From Cladorhizidae sp. MBARI D1340-BT2 (lineage: Eukaryota > Porifera > Demospongiae > Poecilosclerida > Cladorhizidae), in assembly GCA_028752905.1 (NCBI GenBank), contig JAQNBH010000007.1, forward strand, positions 17,167,233-17,231,232: 64,000 nt of DNA. The letters are read 5' to 3'. Position 1 is the first letter of the stretch; each line of letters starts with the position of its first letter. This document shows, in pieces, positions 25,911 to 37,322 of the stretch. Made by a program: the position numbers and the translations under genes. The notes under the pieces are model-generated. The model had not been told where the DNA came from. It worked only from the letters and a program-made list of their open reading frames with translations, and ran no database searches.

Positions 25911-26366
25911 TACCAGCTCAGGATATACTTGAGACAGGAAATAATTAATATCATGATCATTTTATCTTATTTTGTCTGTTCATCATTTGCTTGTTTATGT
26001 TTTCCAACTGTTTATATAATCTACGAGCAGAGCTCTCATTTTAATTATTATATATTCACCATAACATTCACCATAACATTAAAAAACAAAACTGGTTAGG
26101 AGTCTTTTCAAGGTTCCGCAAATCCTGGAGATGAAAGCTAATAAACACACTCCCACAATCGCAATTAAGAAGAGACCCTCCACGAGTTTTACCATTAACT
26201 ATCCAATACGGTATGCTCAGAAAAGGGGAGCGGGCTTTCCCAAAGGGTAAAAAGTGAAATCTATTTGTCATGAAACTGGTATTAAATATTTCTTTGCTGC
26301 TGAAATAGCTGCTTATGTACTGTATATGTAAGTGTTGAAATACCAAATTGATAATAATTATTACAA

Positions 26367-26455
26367 CTTGTGTTGAAGACATAATTATCTTGTGTTGAAG
26401 ACATGATAATTATTGTGTTGAAGACATGAAGGTTTTAGCTACCATGTGTTGAAAA
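26367..26455. repeat. Short tandem repeat near the gene 3' end
   Basis: Four imperfect copies of TTGTGTTGAAGACATGATAA, in the interval between the two convergent genes. Confidence 0.75.
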
Positions 26456-26603
26456 TACCATTATTATGAGAACAGACATTCTAATACAGACGGGTAGATT
26501 CATAGAGCAAGAAGCGAATATCATGATCACATGGTTTATGAAACATTGTTATATCCCTAATGTAGAACTGATGAGCTGCCGAAGGAGATTTGACACATTT
26601 GCT

Positions 26604-28526
26604 TCAGCGAAAGTCGTATGAATTATGTCCGAAGAATTCGTGCCGCTTGCCCTTCTTCATCATAACTGTCCTCATATCTGGGCTGGAAAAAGGCTTTTGA
26701 AAGTTGCATGTGAAGCGTCGCACAACCTCGGCACGGTTCAATTTCTCATGAGATTGTGTCGACACCACTCCACGATTTGGGGTATGGACGTGTTTTTTTT
26801 TAATACCTGTGGGTGCAGACCTTGGCACGGCCTGAGGTGAACAGTAATAAAATGGCTCCAACTTCGCATATGGAACAGCAGAAACAGGAGGAGTAGCACT
26901 ACGAGGAATTATCAGAGCAGCAGTAGCAGTGGTGGTGGGAAATATTAGTGGTTTCTGCTCAATCAAAGGAAAGTTGTATGCCTTGGCCATGATCCTGTTG
27001 GTGGATGTGATATTGGCAGGCAACGTGGTCAAGGGGTCAGCTAAATTTAAACCAGAGGCCATTTTTTGTACTTCAAGTAATTTTTGTTCTTCTTTGGGAA
27101 TGGAGTCAGCAGACATGTCTCCAGTAAGACTTCCCTGCTCAGCCCTCTTTTCCCCATTTTCAGCTACTTTGAGTTTCAAATCAGAAGTGCTAACATTGTC
27201 ATTTATGACTTCTGGGTTGGCTTGGGAGATTTCTGGCTTCTTGTCCTGCTCCTTGTCATCCGTTTCTTCCATCTCCCTCCGGGTAAGTGGAGAAAATCCT
27301 ATTAACTCAAGTTTACCAGCATCCAATGAACTAGACAAAACTGGATCAGCACAGGAATGCTTCCGATGGTTTTCTGACACGTACGGTTTCGTGCTTTCTT
27401 TTGATTGATGTGAGTGAGTGACGCACGGCACGCAGGGGGAGGAATATTTGTCCCTGTACGAAGAGGTACCATAGGTGGCCTTGTAGTAAGCTGCCAAGGT
27501 CCCTTGCATGTGAGATGGGCTGTCGTAGGCAGTGCTGGAGGGGGTGGGAGGCTGGAGGTAGTTGGGAGTTTTTGGTGGGCAAGAGAATTGGTGGCTTGGA
27601 GTAGGATAGATAACAGATCTCTGTATAGAGGGAGAAGAATAGTAGCTAATCATTGGATTGATGAAAGTGAACTCCTTCAATATTATTTGTAAATATACGG
27701 ACGGGGGTTCTGAATGGAGAAGGAACATGCAGCCTCGATCAGTGTGCTGACTTCATAAAATGTACTGAGGATTTACCTTATATTTTTTATTTTCTTATTA
27801 GCCAATTTAACCATCATGAAAACTGAAGCATTAATTGGCTAAAATAATAAATTTAAAATAAGTTGGTAGAGAGAATACATTGAAAAGAAATAATATAAAT
27901 AAAGAATGTGATGAGTTCAGCCAAGCCAGTGCTGAGAACTGTCAGAGAAACACAAATTTAAATTTCACTGCCTAATTCAAGGATCAATAGCACCTTTTAT
28001 GTCAAGGCATGTGGATCAGCGTTAGTGTTATTCTCAACATTAAATGCTCAGCCCTCCTATATTGAACCACCCCCACCACACAAAAACACTCGCCTTGTGT
28101 GGGAAGTCTTTAGGCAATTGCCAGAGCACATGTTCGACCTCGGGCATCGTCACCACTGTGTTAGTGTTACAACTAGGCATCACAGTCTCTATTCTTAACC
28201 CATAGTCGGCCGCTTTTTGGTTCACGTAATATGGACGGCGTGGAGTACAAGGAAGATGGTCAACAGGTAGAGTCTCAGGTGGCTTATAATGTTGAGCTGT
28301 GTCTGTTTGATCAACCTCTTGATGCTGGTGGTATTCGGTGTCTGGTGAATCTGAGGTGATGGTGAGCTGCGGTGGTTGGGAGGGTTGTGTGACTGGCCGC
28401 TGGGAGTGATGAGGGAAGGGAGAGTTGGAAGGTGGAGGATGGATTGGATTGGGGAAAAGATTATAGCGTGGAATATGAGAGGTGTAAGGATGTTCCTGTG
28501 GATATGGAAGATTCACTTGCTTGGAT
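26604..28526 (-). CDS. Two-exon proline-rich host gene, 3' part
   Basis: Terminal exon: about 27620 down to 26604, with the open frame continuing to 27728. Upstream exon: about 28526 down to 28094. The upstream exon follows a TTTCTTTTCAG acceptor and ends at AAG|GCGAGT, a possible GC-type donor. A TATACAG acceptor after a good pyrimidine tract at 27621 joins it in phase 0. An alternative acceptor lies at about 27714 but would need another donor. The product is rich in P, S and T in both exons. It has an acidic, lysine-rich middle and a conserved-looking basic tail (RRFTCNFQKPFSSPDMR, then MMKKGKRHEFFGHNSYDFR). No enzyme motif, signal peptide or membrane segment is visible, and I do not recognise the family. 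The first exons were not found. More than 500 codons without a break in low-GC sequence favour a real gene. Confidence 0.6.
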
Positions 28527-28995
28527 CTGAAAAGAAATTTTGTGATATGTTAAGAGTGGTGGGACAGTTCTGAACTTTTGTCTTGAAATAATACTTGAAC
28601 CAGGGAGGAGGAGGAGGAGTTTTTTTAAACCCCGAGCTATATACACATGCGTAAAAGGGATAATTTTAACATATTTTCATAGTAAGCACTCGTGTGGTGC
28701 TAGCATCAGCTGCACTCTTCCCTATATAGCCTGCCTATAAATCTATGACTGATTCAGCATTTTACCATTGCTGATGGTGAATCAGCACCAGAGTCTAGCC
28801 TTCCTTGTGTAAAGAAGAGCAAAAGGAAAGCCATGTTTCAAAGGACAGCAGGGGAGAGGGGGGGAGGGGAAGGATTTAAACTAAATTTAGAGCTAGTGCC
28901 AAACTGTTAAGTAGATATATACAATAGTAACTTGTACAGGACTGCCATAATAATAACTGTACAGGTGATTGCTGTGTTCAGAGAATAATGTTGTA

Positions 28996-29736
28996 CAGTA
29001 GACCATCGCATATCCGACCCTCGATTATCCGAACGCTCGGATTATCCGAACTCCTGATTAAATAATAAACCTGGTAACGGTCGTCGATCTGCCTAAATTG
29101 ATTACACGTGGAAATTAGTTCGTTCGCTTTGGCCAGAAAAAAGTTTTGTCGATCGAGTCAAAGATAGCCATTCTAAGCAAGATATCAAATGGAGCCAGTC
29201 AAGCCGGACTAGCGGAAGAGTCGGGCGTAGGGAAGTTGACAATAACGGAGATAAAAAAGAACGAAGCCAAACTTCGAGAGTTCGCAGGCAACCTTGACTG
29301 TCGGGGGGATAAGTTCAGCTCGCAAAAAGTCATGCGCCTTGCTAAAGACGAACAACTAGAAAACTAGAACAACTAGAAAATGCTTTATATCTGTGGTTCG
29401 TTCACAAAAGGGAGAAAGCCCCAAGGCACTCAGTGGACTATTGCTCAGAGAAAATACAACATTATGAATATATATACAGTAATATGAAAAAATATGTATG
29501 TAAAACAATATGCCAGTTACTGAGGACATAAATCCTTCTAGTACCAGGAAGTGAGCTTCTTAATCCCAAGGACCTGCAGTTAAAAGGATATTGAAAATAG
29601 TTCCAACGTGATTCAGCATTTTAATTACATTCATGAATTTATAATTAATATTTGTGGTTTTTTTTGCATATCCGAACTTTTTGCATATCCGAATAGCCTC
29701 TGATCCCAAGCTGTTCGGATATGTGAGGGTCTACTG
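28996..29736 (+). mobile_element. Tigger/pogo element, DNA-binding-only, copy 1
   Basis: The ends are CAGTAGACCATCGCATATCC and the inverted ATATGTGAGGGTCTACTG, with TA on both sides (28994-28995 and 29737-29738). Total 741 bp. Inside, on the plus strand, is the N-terminal CENP-B/pogo-type helix-turn-helix (KIAILSKISNGASQAGLAEE, then GVGKLTITEIKKNEAKLREF). There is no start ATG in the frame; GGCCAGAAAAAAG stands where one is expected. The DDE catalytic domain is absent. A 17-bp local duplication near 29365 breaks the frame after LAKDEQLEN. Very similar to 31338-32048, so both derive from the same internally deleted parent. Confidence 0.9.
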
Positions 29737-29894
29737 TACTTGTTATGACCATTGCTAGAAAAATAATTCCAGGACGATCAAAAATTACCCAAAGATCTGC
29801 ATGTGGTCAAACTGCTACTTCTTCTACTACTATAGTCACAACAGTGTTAGTAGTAATAGTAGTAGTAGTAGCAGTAGTAGTTGAAATAATTAAA

Positions 29895-30110
29895 AGAAAG
29901 TCTGTGTGTCTGCCCTTCTGTCTCTGTGTATATATGTCCTTCATACACAGCCACAGTTCTGAAGTGAGGAAGCCCAAACTTAGTGTGTACTTTTACACTG
30001 GGACCAACATGCAATATGTTGCATTGGGTAACATTGAACTCAAGACTAACCGAAAGCCATTGTCTCTCCCAAAAACGATTGCAAACGTCAGCCATTTACA
30101 AAAATACCTG
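29895..30110 (+). repeat. Dispersed coding-like repeat, copy 1
   Basis: This segment encodes a peptide with YFYTGTNMQYVALGNIELK followed by TN. The same protein segment occurs on the minus strand at 37085-37260 as VYLYTGMDMCYVALGNIKL followed by QTN. Protein similarity holds while third positions differ, so the segment evolved as coding sequence in the ancestor. Both copies sit beside a pyrimidine- or GT-rich tract. The family is unknown; it may be a transposon gene or a gene-derived repeat. Confidence 0.55.
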
Positions 30111-30174
30111 TGCATGCATTTTTCCAGTTTGCAGTGACAGCACACAAATAATGCAACAAGACAAAACAAATGCG

Positions 30175-30836
30175 CAGTAGAACTCCACAGTTACGAATCC
30201 AGAATTACGAACACCTCGGTCAACCAAACAGCAAGTGAATATAAGTATCTTCACACAAAATCATCCCTCATATTCACTGCACATGTGCACACACAATTGC
30301 AATTGCTCCCTCTCCTTGCACGCTATTTTGTTCGCCATCTCATGAACTTTAACGAAATGAAAGTGAGTTTCACTTTCCATCGAAGAGAAGCTGAAGATTT
30401 TGAAGAAAGTGGACTAAGGCAGCACGCAGCTGCAGCGAGGGAGTTTGGAGTGACAACAGTGACAGACATTAAGAAAGTGGTGAGAAGATCATGAAGTTTG
30501 CTGCTGATCTACACTGATGAGCTTGGTATTTCTACAAGAACTGCATTCTTTAGCAGTGAAGAAGAGACACGATTCCTAAAAACAAACACACGACTGATTT
30601 CTTTAAAATTTTAGTGCATCTAGTACAGACATACTTGGTGCTAATTGTTAAATACCAGCCATTAATACATGCCTAGTGTACGCATTTAGGTAAGTGGAGA
30701 GGTGAAAGAGTCTTGGAACAGTTGTAAACACCTGCGGGAGAGACAAATATTACGTACATGTATTGTTTAATATGCATGACATCATTATGATGTAAGAGTT
30801 ATTATCTCCGAGGGATTCGTAACTCTGAGGCTACTG
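30175..30836 (+). mobile_element. Tigger-like element, third family
   Basis: The ends are inverted: CAGTAGAACTCCACAGTTAC on the left, and ATTCGTAACTCTGAGGCTACTG on the right whose complement starts CAGTAGCCTCAGAGTTACGA. The internal frame 30285-30494 contains AAAREFGVTTVTDIKKV, matching the recognition helix region of Tigger transposases, preceded by a basic, helical stretch. No catalytic domain is left. A clean TA duplication is not seen, so this is an old copy. Confidence 0.65.
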
Positions 30837-30839
30837 TTC

Positions 30840-31335
30840 CTGTATTACCAACAATACTATGCTAGCTACATTATAGATCTAATGCAAACGGTTTCCTAGC
30901 GAGCTTCTAGCCATATTTGCATATATAGCAGCTGCTGAAATGACGATATTTACAGAAGGCAGTGTTATATCTGACTAGTCCTGACCTTCTTTTTTTAAAG
31001 TGGGTACTCTCTTTGTTCCTGTAATATATTTTGTTGTAATGTTCAATTAAAAATAAAGTTAATTTATCATTTTTTTCATTGTCATTTTATTTACAGCATG
31101 TGACCTATCTCGAGGCTTCAACAGAAAAATTATTGGTATAGGTAGCTTGCTATAAAAACAGTTTGTGAGAGTGACATTGGGGACTTTGGGGGGATTGGGG
31201 GGGGGGGGGTGGTGGAGGACCACATCCTTCATTCTTATTTGGTGCTCCTCTGCTGGATATTTCCCAGGCAATGCTGGGCTCCTCTGCTAATCCCATATAT
31301 CATTTTCTTGAGCCTGCTGCAACATCAAGGGCTTA
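30840..31335. other. Spacer between Tigger elements, no gene seen
   Basis: Unique AT-rich sequence with a 14-nt G run near 31194. Confidence 0.5.
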
Positions 31336-31337
31336 TA

Positions 31338-32048
31338 CAGTAGACCCTCGCATATCCGACCCTCGATTATCCGAACGCTCGGATTATCCGAACTCCTGAT
31401 TAAATAATAAACCTGGTAACGGTCGTCGATCTGCCCAACTTCGTTTGCACGTGGAAATTAGTTCGTTCGCTTTGGCCAGAAAAAAGTTTTGTCGATCGAG
31501 TCAAAGATAGCCATTCTAAGCAAGATATCAAATGGAGCCAGTCAAGCCGGACTAGCGGAAGAGTTAGGCGTAGGGAAGTTGACAATAACGGAGATAAAAA
31601 AGAACGAAGCCAAACTTCGAGAGTTCGCAGACTGTCGGGGGCTAAGTTCAGCTCGCAAAAAGTCATGCGCCTTGCTAAAGACGAACAACTAGAAAATGCT
31701 TTATATCTGTGGTTCGTTCAGAAAAAGGAGAAAGCCCCAAGGGACTCAGTGGACTATTGCTCAGAGAAAATACAACATTATGAATATATATATACAGTAA
31801 TATGAAAAAATATGTATATATGTAAAACAACATGCCAGTTACTGAGGACCTAAATCCTCTCTAGTACCAGGAAGTGAGCTTCTTAATCCCAAGAACCTGC
31901 AGTTAAAAGGATATTGAAAATAGTTCCCAGCATTTTAATTACATTCATGAATTTATAATTAATATTTGTGGGTTTTTTGCATATCCGAACTTTTTGCATA
32001 TCCGAATAGCCTCTGGTCCCAGCTGTTCGGATATGTGAGGGTCTACTG
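31338..32048 (+). mobile_element. Tigger/pogo element, DNA-binding-only, copy 2
   Basis: 711 bp between TA duplications (31336-31337 and 32049-32050), with CAGTAGACCCTCGCATATCC at the left end and its inverted partner at the right. Same internal structure and the same missing catalytic region as copy 1: the helix-turn-helix segment SNGASQAGLAEELGVGK is intact, then a small deletion shifts the frame after KLREFA. In another frame the sequence continues into the second DNA-binding half (ENALYLWFVQKKEKAPRDS) before stopping. The shared breakpoint implies mobilisation by a transposase supplied elsewhere. Confidence 0.92.
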
Positions 32049-32479
32049 TACTTGGAGACTAGGGGTAATTTGATCGTGTGCAGCCAGTAACAGGCTCAGA
32101 TTTGGTTTTAAATATAACTAGAACCCACCATTACCAGAAATGGCATGGCACTTAGCATCATCAACCATTGCTATAACTGTGCATGCATCTTTCACATTGG
32201 CTAAAAAATTATCCAACATGTGATTACCAGCAGACACTAGCTATATCACAGCTTGTAGTTGGCTAGCATAGCTGATCCCCCTGAGCCAGTGACAGACTTG
32301 TGTTTGGCAGAGATCGTTTAAACATTGCTACTATAAAACAACATTCTTCTCTTTGGTTTCCATTGTGAGTATGGGAACAAGATTCAAGAGAAACTAGTAG
32401 CCATCAACAGTAGCTAGGAAAAAAGACTCTGTGTAGCCTGGAGGGAGCCTCTTTCTTGTTGATCCTGCATACAGCTACT

Positions 32480-32830
32480 CGCTATGTCAGAGCTCGCATA
32501 ATGAAAGCAGTTTGTAGCGGTCGTTTAAAGGATGTTACAGTCACTATGTCACTCGATGTCTGCAGATAGTTCACCTTAACCAGTTTTTTTTCCCTTTCAT
32601 ATATTTTTTAAAAATCCCTATTTCCTACTGCCTTTCTCTGACTACTAAACAAAAGTGGCTGGAGGGACTCACTTTTCTCATAATAATAATAATAATTACA
32701 GTAACCTTCTCAATAATCAACTTGAAAATTTATTCTCTCGACATTGACTGGATGCTCTAGCTTTCATCTTGGAGACATTATGAATGAACTACACTAGCTA
32801 TGTTAGAGCTCGCATAATGAAGGCAGTTTG
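32480..32830. repeat. Direct repeat pair enclosing a fold-back copy
   Basis: AGAGCTCGCATAATGAA followed by GCAGTTTG occurs at about 32489 and 32804. Between them, at about 32697-32775, lies the left arm of the fold-back family (AACCTTCTCAATAATCAACT, TTCTCTCGACATTG, TGCTCTAGCTTTCATC). The repeats could be an old duplication or a target-associated segment. Confidence 0.6.
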
Positions 32831-32949
32831 CTTCTCCCTGAAGCCATTTTCTTTGTTAACAAGTCAGTCCAATTAGTTTTGTTCAGAATAATTATGAAAG
32901 AAAAATTATTAGGAGTGTCGGAGGTTTGTGGCAGAGGTTTGCAGTCTCT

Positions 32950-32997
32950 TCTCGTTGACATTGTTGTCATCGTCATCATCGTCGTCATCATCGTCAC

Positions 32998-33037
<40 letters not shown>
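32950..33037. repeat. (CAT)n microsatellite
   Basis: A CATCGT/CATCAT run of about 80 bp; it causes the poly-M and poly-I frames here. Confidence 0.9.
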
Positions 33038-33039
<2 letters not shown>

Positions 33040-33985
33040 TGTGTGTAAAAGAGCTATGACTCACAACCAATACAATTGACATACATATTCTACAAATAAT
33101 ACTGAAGCCTAAATGCTCTTAATATAATAGTGAATATAATTTCCTTGAAATATTTCATGGGTGAAGTAACTGTTGTGTACTGTTTACATGATGATTCTGG
33201 AAGAAATGGTTCCATAAACACCAAGAGAGAAGGGGGAAAGGACTATTTAGGTGGAAAGTGAGGGCTAAGCTACAATTTCTCCTAGGCACTACATGTCGCC
33301 CTAAATCGAAGTCAGCCTACTGTGATTCAGCCTACTGTGATTTAGCACTCGCTCTTCGCATGTTTCACTAATCTCTGCCTTGTTAGTCGTGCGAGGCAAG
33401 TTGATCCTCGCTCGGTCTAGGTCCATGTTTATGCTATCAGCAGAGTGGACATGCTACACATTGCCCATTCCAACTCTAACATCCAGGGAAAGTTTTTCCA
33501 CTAGCATTTTTTTTAAATCAATGTCAGCCTTCCTGTGCTTGTTTAAGCTCTGGTACGAACATCCTCACCTGGATTTCTACACTTCAGTAAGTCTCACTTG
33601 CGAGCCACGAGCTACTATGGAGCTAGAACTGCTGCAAATTTTCACCAACCGCACCCACAATATGTATGAATGCAACTCTATTGCATCAGCAATTTGACTT
33701 TGAACTGTAATAGTACAATGGTAAGGCATATCAGTATATTCGCCTTCAATTTCGAAGGGATATCGGACAGATGTGCTAAAGCACCCAGGGGAGATGTGCT
33801 TAAGCACCCTGGGGAGAACATTGTGGTCATGCCTAACCTGTCCATAAAATTTCATGAAAAAAAACATCTGTAAGTTTTGTGTAATCCTTGCTACAAACAA
33901 ACAGACAAACTGGTGTGAAGACATAACCTCCTTGGCAGAGGTAACAATGTGTTGAATGTATGGCCACCAAAAGACAGCATAGGAG
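33040..33985. other. Unassigned repeat-like sequence
   Basis: A 179-codon minus-strand frame (33577-34116) begins in the reverse-transcriptase remnant and runs on through sequence I cannot assign. A short near-repeat (GATGTGCTAAAGCACCC, then GATGTGCTTAAGCACCC) lies at 33770-33812. No gene is called. Confidence 0.4.
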
Positions 33986-33989
33986 AAAC

Positions 33990-35480
33990 GGAAATACCAT
34001 AATCCTCCTCTCAAACTAAAAAAAGGACATCGCCTCATTGCTAACACTCCAGGTGTCTCTATCTCAACAGGGATGAAATGATAGGTATCCCAGATGCCGA
34101 GTCTATCAGTTAGCATCCCACTCAGGGATGCATATAATGCAAAAGTGTCTGCACAAGTAGCATCCTAGACCAGAACCTTTCCTGAGTTCCATGACATCAC
34201 GTTGTTTCATCCGGATGTTTGCCGTCATCTCTATACAAACCTGATGGTTCCAAGTTAAAGAGTATTTTTGTGAAACCTTCGATGACATTATTGATAGCAA
34301 CATTCCTGGATGATGTTGACTCCTCCTGCAGTGTAGTCCATGGAATCCCTCCTGGTCCACTGGAACCTCACAGTCTTGGCATGAATAAGGAAAGCCAAGT
34401 GGCAAATCAAGGCAGAGGCTTGTGGCTACATAAATACCTCATCATCATGCCATCCTCGGACACACACATGGGAAAGGCATGAAGCGTGGCACCTGCTTCC
34501 ATCTTGGCAGCAGCTCTAGTTCAAACAATAGCCATGCCATTGGGAGCTCCTCCAGAAACTTGTCCGGGCATGCCTTCACATGAGGTTTGCATGTCTTCTG
34601 ATATGTGATGAAGGAGGACTAATAATGCCCAGGCACCACAAATCCAAACCCGAGTCAAGGAAGGATAATTACATGCAACAAACCTACTGTGCCAGATGCG
34701 ACTAATGAGAGCAAATGAGTCTGAAGCTAAAGCCAGAAAAGCCGAGCCAACATTACTTCACCCCTGACCCCAAGATCCCTCAACTTGACTAGCAAAGAAG
34801 CTTGTAGCCATGCTGAACTATTCATTCTGATGTCAACATTGGTTATACTGCTAACAAGACGAAGCTTCGAAGAAGAGGAAAAGCAGTGAGAGGTGTATAA
34901 GGTGCTTGGGAAGCATGATGGAGGAGACATAACGCATTATGAGAGTGGAGACAACATAACCTTCCACTCATAACCTTTAGTAAATATATAATGGAATCTA
35001 CAGCCTCCCAATTCCCTCTAGGTGGTCTATCAGAGAACCCAAGATCGGCTATTTCTGGATTAACCACTCGAACACTTGGAGCACTCAATAGCAATTGGGT
35101 CATATATCATATGATAATCTCACATTTGCTGCAATTAATCTGTAGCCCTTTTTTAGCCTGTAAGTCAGCAAGGAATTCTTGTACTGAACCTCCTAAAGCT
35201 CCCATCATCCAGGTAAAAAACATTCAACTCTGATGTTAACCCCTTCAGAAAACAGTGAACTATGAGGCGAAATAGAAGTGGACCCAGGTTGTTGCTGAAC
35301 TCCCTTGGCAGACATAATCGTATTGCTTCCAAAAACAAGGTTGTAGAGAGACTCGAGACAAGAGTTTACAAAAGGCTGAAGTTTAGAAGCAAATTCCTCC
35401 TTAGCTGCAAGCATTTTATCACAATAAAAATCAGCGTTTTTAGTTTCAGAAGATGTGAACTAGTTCTGTTCCTATAACAG
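33990..35480 (-). pseudogene. Decayed endonuclease-type reverse transcriptase
   Basis: Fragments in different minus-strand frames follow the order of the better copy at 57.3-59.6 kb. At about 35330-35290 there is an SAKGVQQ segment, the reverse-transcriptase motif before the catalytic loop. At 35103-34920 there is PSVRVVNPEIADLGFSD and SGRLCCLHSHNALCLLHHA. At about 34380-34300 there is a zinc-binding motif (CQDC, then HGLHCRRSQ). Near 34070 there is HFIPVEIETPG from the C-terminal endonuclease region. The YLDD loop was not found and multiple frame breaks are present. A 71-bp satellite array adjoins its 5' side. Confidence 0.75.
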
Positions 35481-35483
35481 CTG

Positions 35484-36522
35484 AGCCTCTGCCTACCAAT
35501 AATAATATGAGACAAAAAAGTTTAGTGCACATTGTATGACTTGGCAAGACACTGAGCCTCTGCCTACCAATAATAATATGAGACAAAAACATTTAGTGCA
35601 CATTGTATGACTTGGCAAGACACTGAGCCTCTGCCTACCAATAATAATATGAGACAAAAACATTTAGTGCACATTGTATGACTTGGCAAGACACTGAGCC
35701 TCTGCCTACCAATAAAAATATGACACAAAAAAGTTTAGTGCACATTGTATGACTTGGCAAGACACTGAGCCTCTGCCTACCAATAATAATACGCATTGTA
35801 TGACTTGGCAAGACACTGAGCCTCTGCCTACCAATAATAATATGACACAAAAAAGTTTAGTGCACATTGTATGACTTGGCAAGACACTGAGCCTCTGCCT
35901 ACCAATAATAATATGACACAAAAAAGTTTAGTGCACATTGTATGACTTGGCAAGACACTGAGCCTCTGCCTACCAATAATAATATGACACAAAAAAGTTT
36001 AGTGCACACTGTATGACTTGGCAAGACACTGAGCCTCTGCCTACCAATAATAATATGACACAAAAAAGTTTAGTGCACACTGTATGACTTGGCAAGACAC
36101 TGAGCCTCTGCCTACCAATAATAATATGACACAAAAAAGTTTAGTGCACATTGTATGACTTGGCAAGACACTGAGCCTCTGCCTACCAATAATAATATGA
36201 CACAAAAAAGTTTAGTACACATTGTATGACTTGGCAAGACACTGAGCCTCTGCCTACCAATAATAATATGACACAAAAAAGTTTGGTGCACATTGTATGA
36301 CTTGGCAAGACACTGAGCCTCTGCCCACCAGTAATCATATGACACAAAAAAGTTTAGTGCACACTGTATGACTTGGCAAGACACTGAGCCTCTGCCTACC
36401 AATAATAATATGACACAAAAAAGTTTAGTTCACATTGTATGACTTGGCAAGACACTGAGCCTCTGCCCACAAGTAATCATATGGCACAAAAAAGTTTAGT
36501 GCACACTGTATGACTTGGCAAA
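35484..36522. repeat. 71-bp minisatellite, about 14.5 copies
   Basis: The unit contains CACTGAGCCTCTGCCTACCA, ATAATAATATGACACAAAAA and TTTAGTGCACATTGTATGAC. Copies are highly alike; one lacks the AAAAAGTTTAGTGCACATT part (near 35790). Minus-strand frames of 71-96 codons come from the repeat. Confidence 0.93.
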
Positions 36523-37080
36523 AAGAAGAAAACAGGAATTTCCTAATGTTGATAACAAACGTTCCTTACCTTTTGTAATAATGTACACGAGATAGAATAC
36601 AGATCTTTGTTAAGCATATAAGTTTGGTATATTAAACTATCAGAGGAACCCGACATTGCCCGGGGAAATGGTAAAATATTTGGTAGAAAAGCACAAATGA
36701 GAATGAGGGATGTGGCTTCCCCACCCCGCTTCCCAAAGCATTGGTCCATTAATGTTACTCTCTCAAACCACTTTTTTTATAACAAGGTACCTACGAATTG
36801 TTCTGTTGTGCCTTGAGATAGGCCATCACTAAGCACTTCAAATGATGAACAAAGACTTCTTTTTTTAAAGTCAAAACCAGTCAAAGATAACACTACGCTC
36901 TGTAAATATTGCCATTTCAGCAACTGTATTTTTTTATGCAAGGCTAGAAGCAGCCTCGTTAGCAAACTGTTTGTATTAGGTGAAGTCTGAAACATGGCTA
37001 GCATAGTTTTGTCGGTAATTATGTAGCCATGTACCATTAATTGTATGTTATCATCACTAGTATAAAAAATGCATATATAT
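36523..37080. other. Unique spacer, no gene seen
   Basis: A 111-codon minus-strand frame (36777-37112) has no recognisable features. Nothing supportable. Confidence 0.4.
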
Positions 37081-37084
37081 ATAA

Positions 37085-37253
37085 ACCTAAACAAAATGGC
37101 CGATGTTCGCAACCAGTTTGGGGGAATGATAGCCTCCAGTTAGTCTGAAGTTTAATGTTACCCAAAGCAACATAGCACATGTCCATCCCAGTGTAAAGGT
37201 ATACTTTCCTGCTAAACTTGAGCTTCCTAGCTTCAAAGAAGCCATGCATAAAA

Positions 37254-37289
<36 letters not shown>

Positions 37290-37320
37290 GACAGACAGAC
37301 AGACAGACTTTCAATTATTT
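37085..37320 (-). repeat. Dispersed coding-like repeat, copy 2
   Basis: Minus-strand counterpart of 29895-30110, encoding KVYLYTGMDMCYVALGNIK and a following LQTN. Its 5' side abuts a (CA)n(CAGA)n tract at about 37255-37308. The final third is frameshifted relative to copy 1. Confidence 0.55.
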
Positions 37321-37322
37321 AT

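Noticed and set aside
33577..34116. 179-codon minus-strand frame as a host gene
   Set aside because: The first part is the tail of a decayed reverse transcriptase; the rest has no recognisable features or splice sites.
34219..34482. 87-codon plus-strand frame
   Set aside because: Lies opposite the RT remnant's zinc-motif segment and reads antisense to it.
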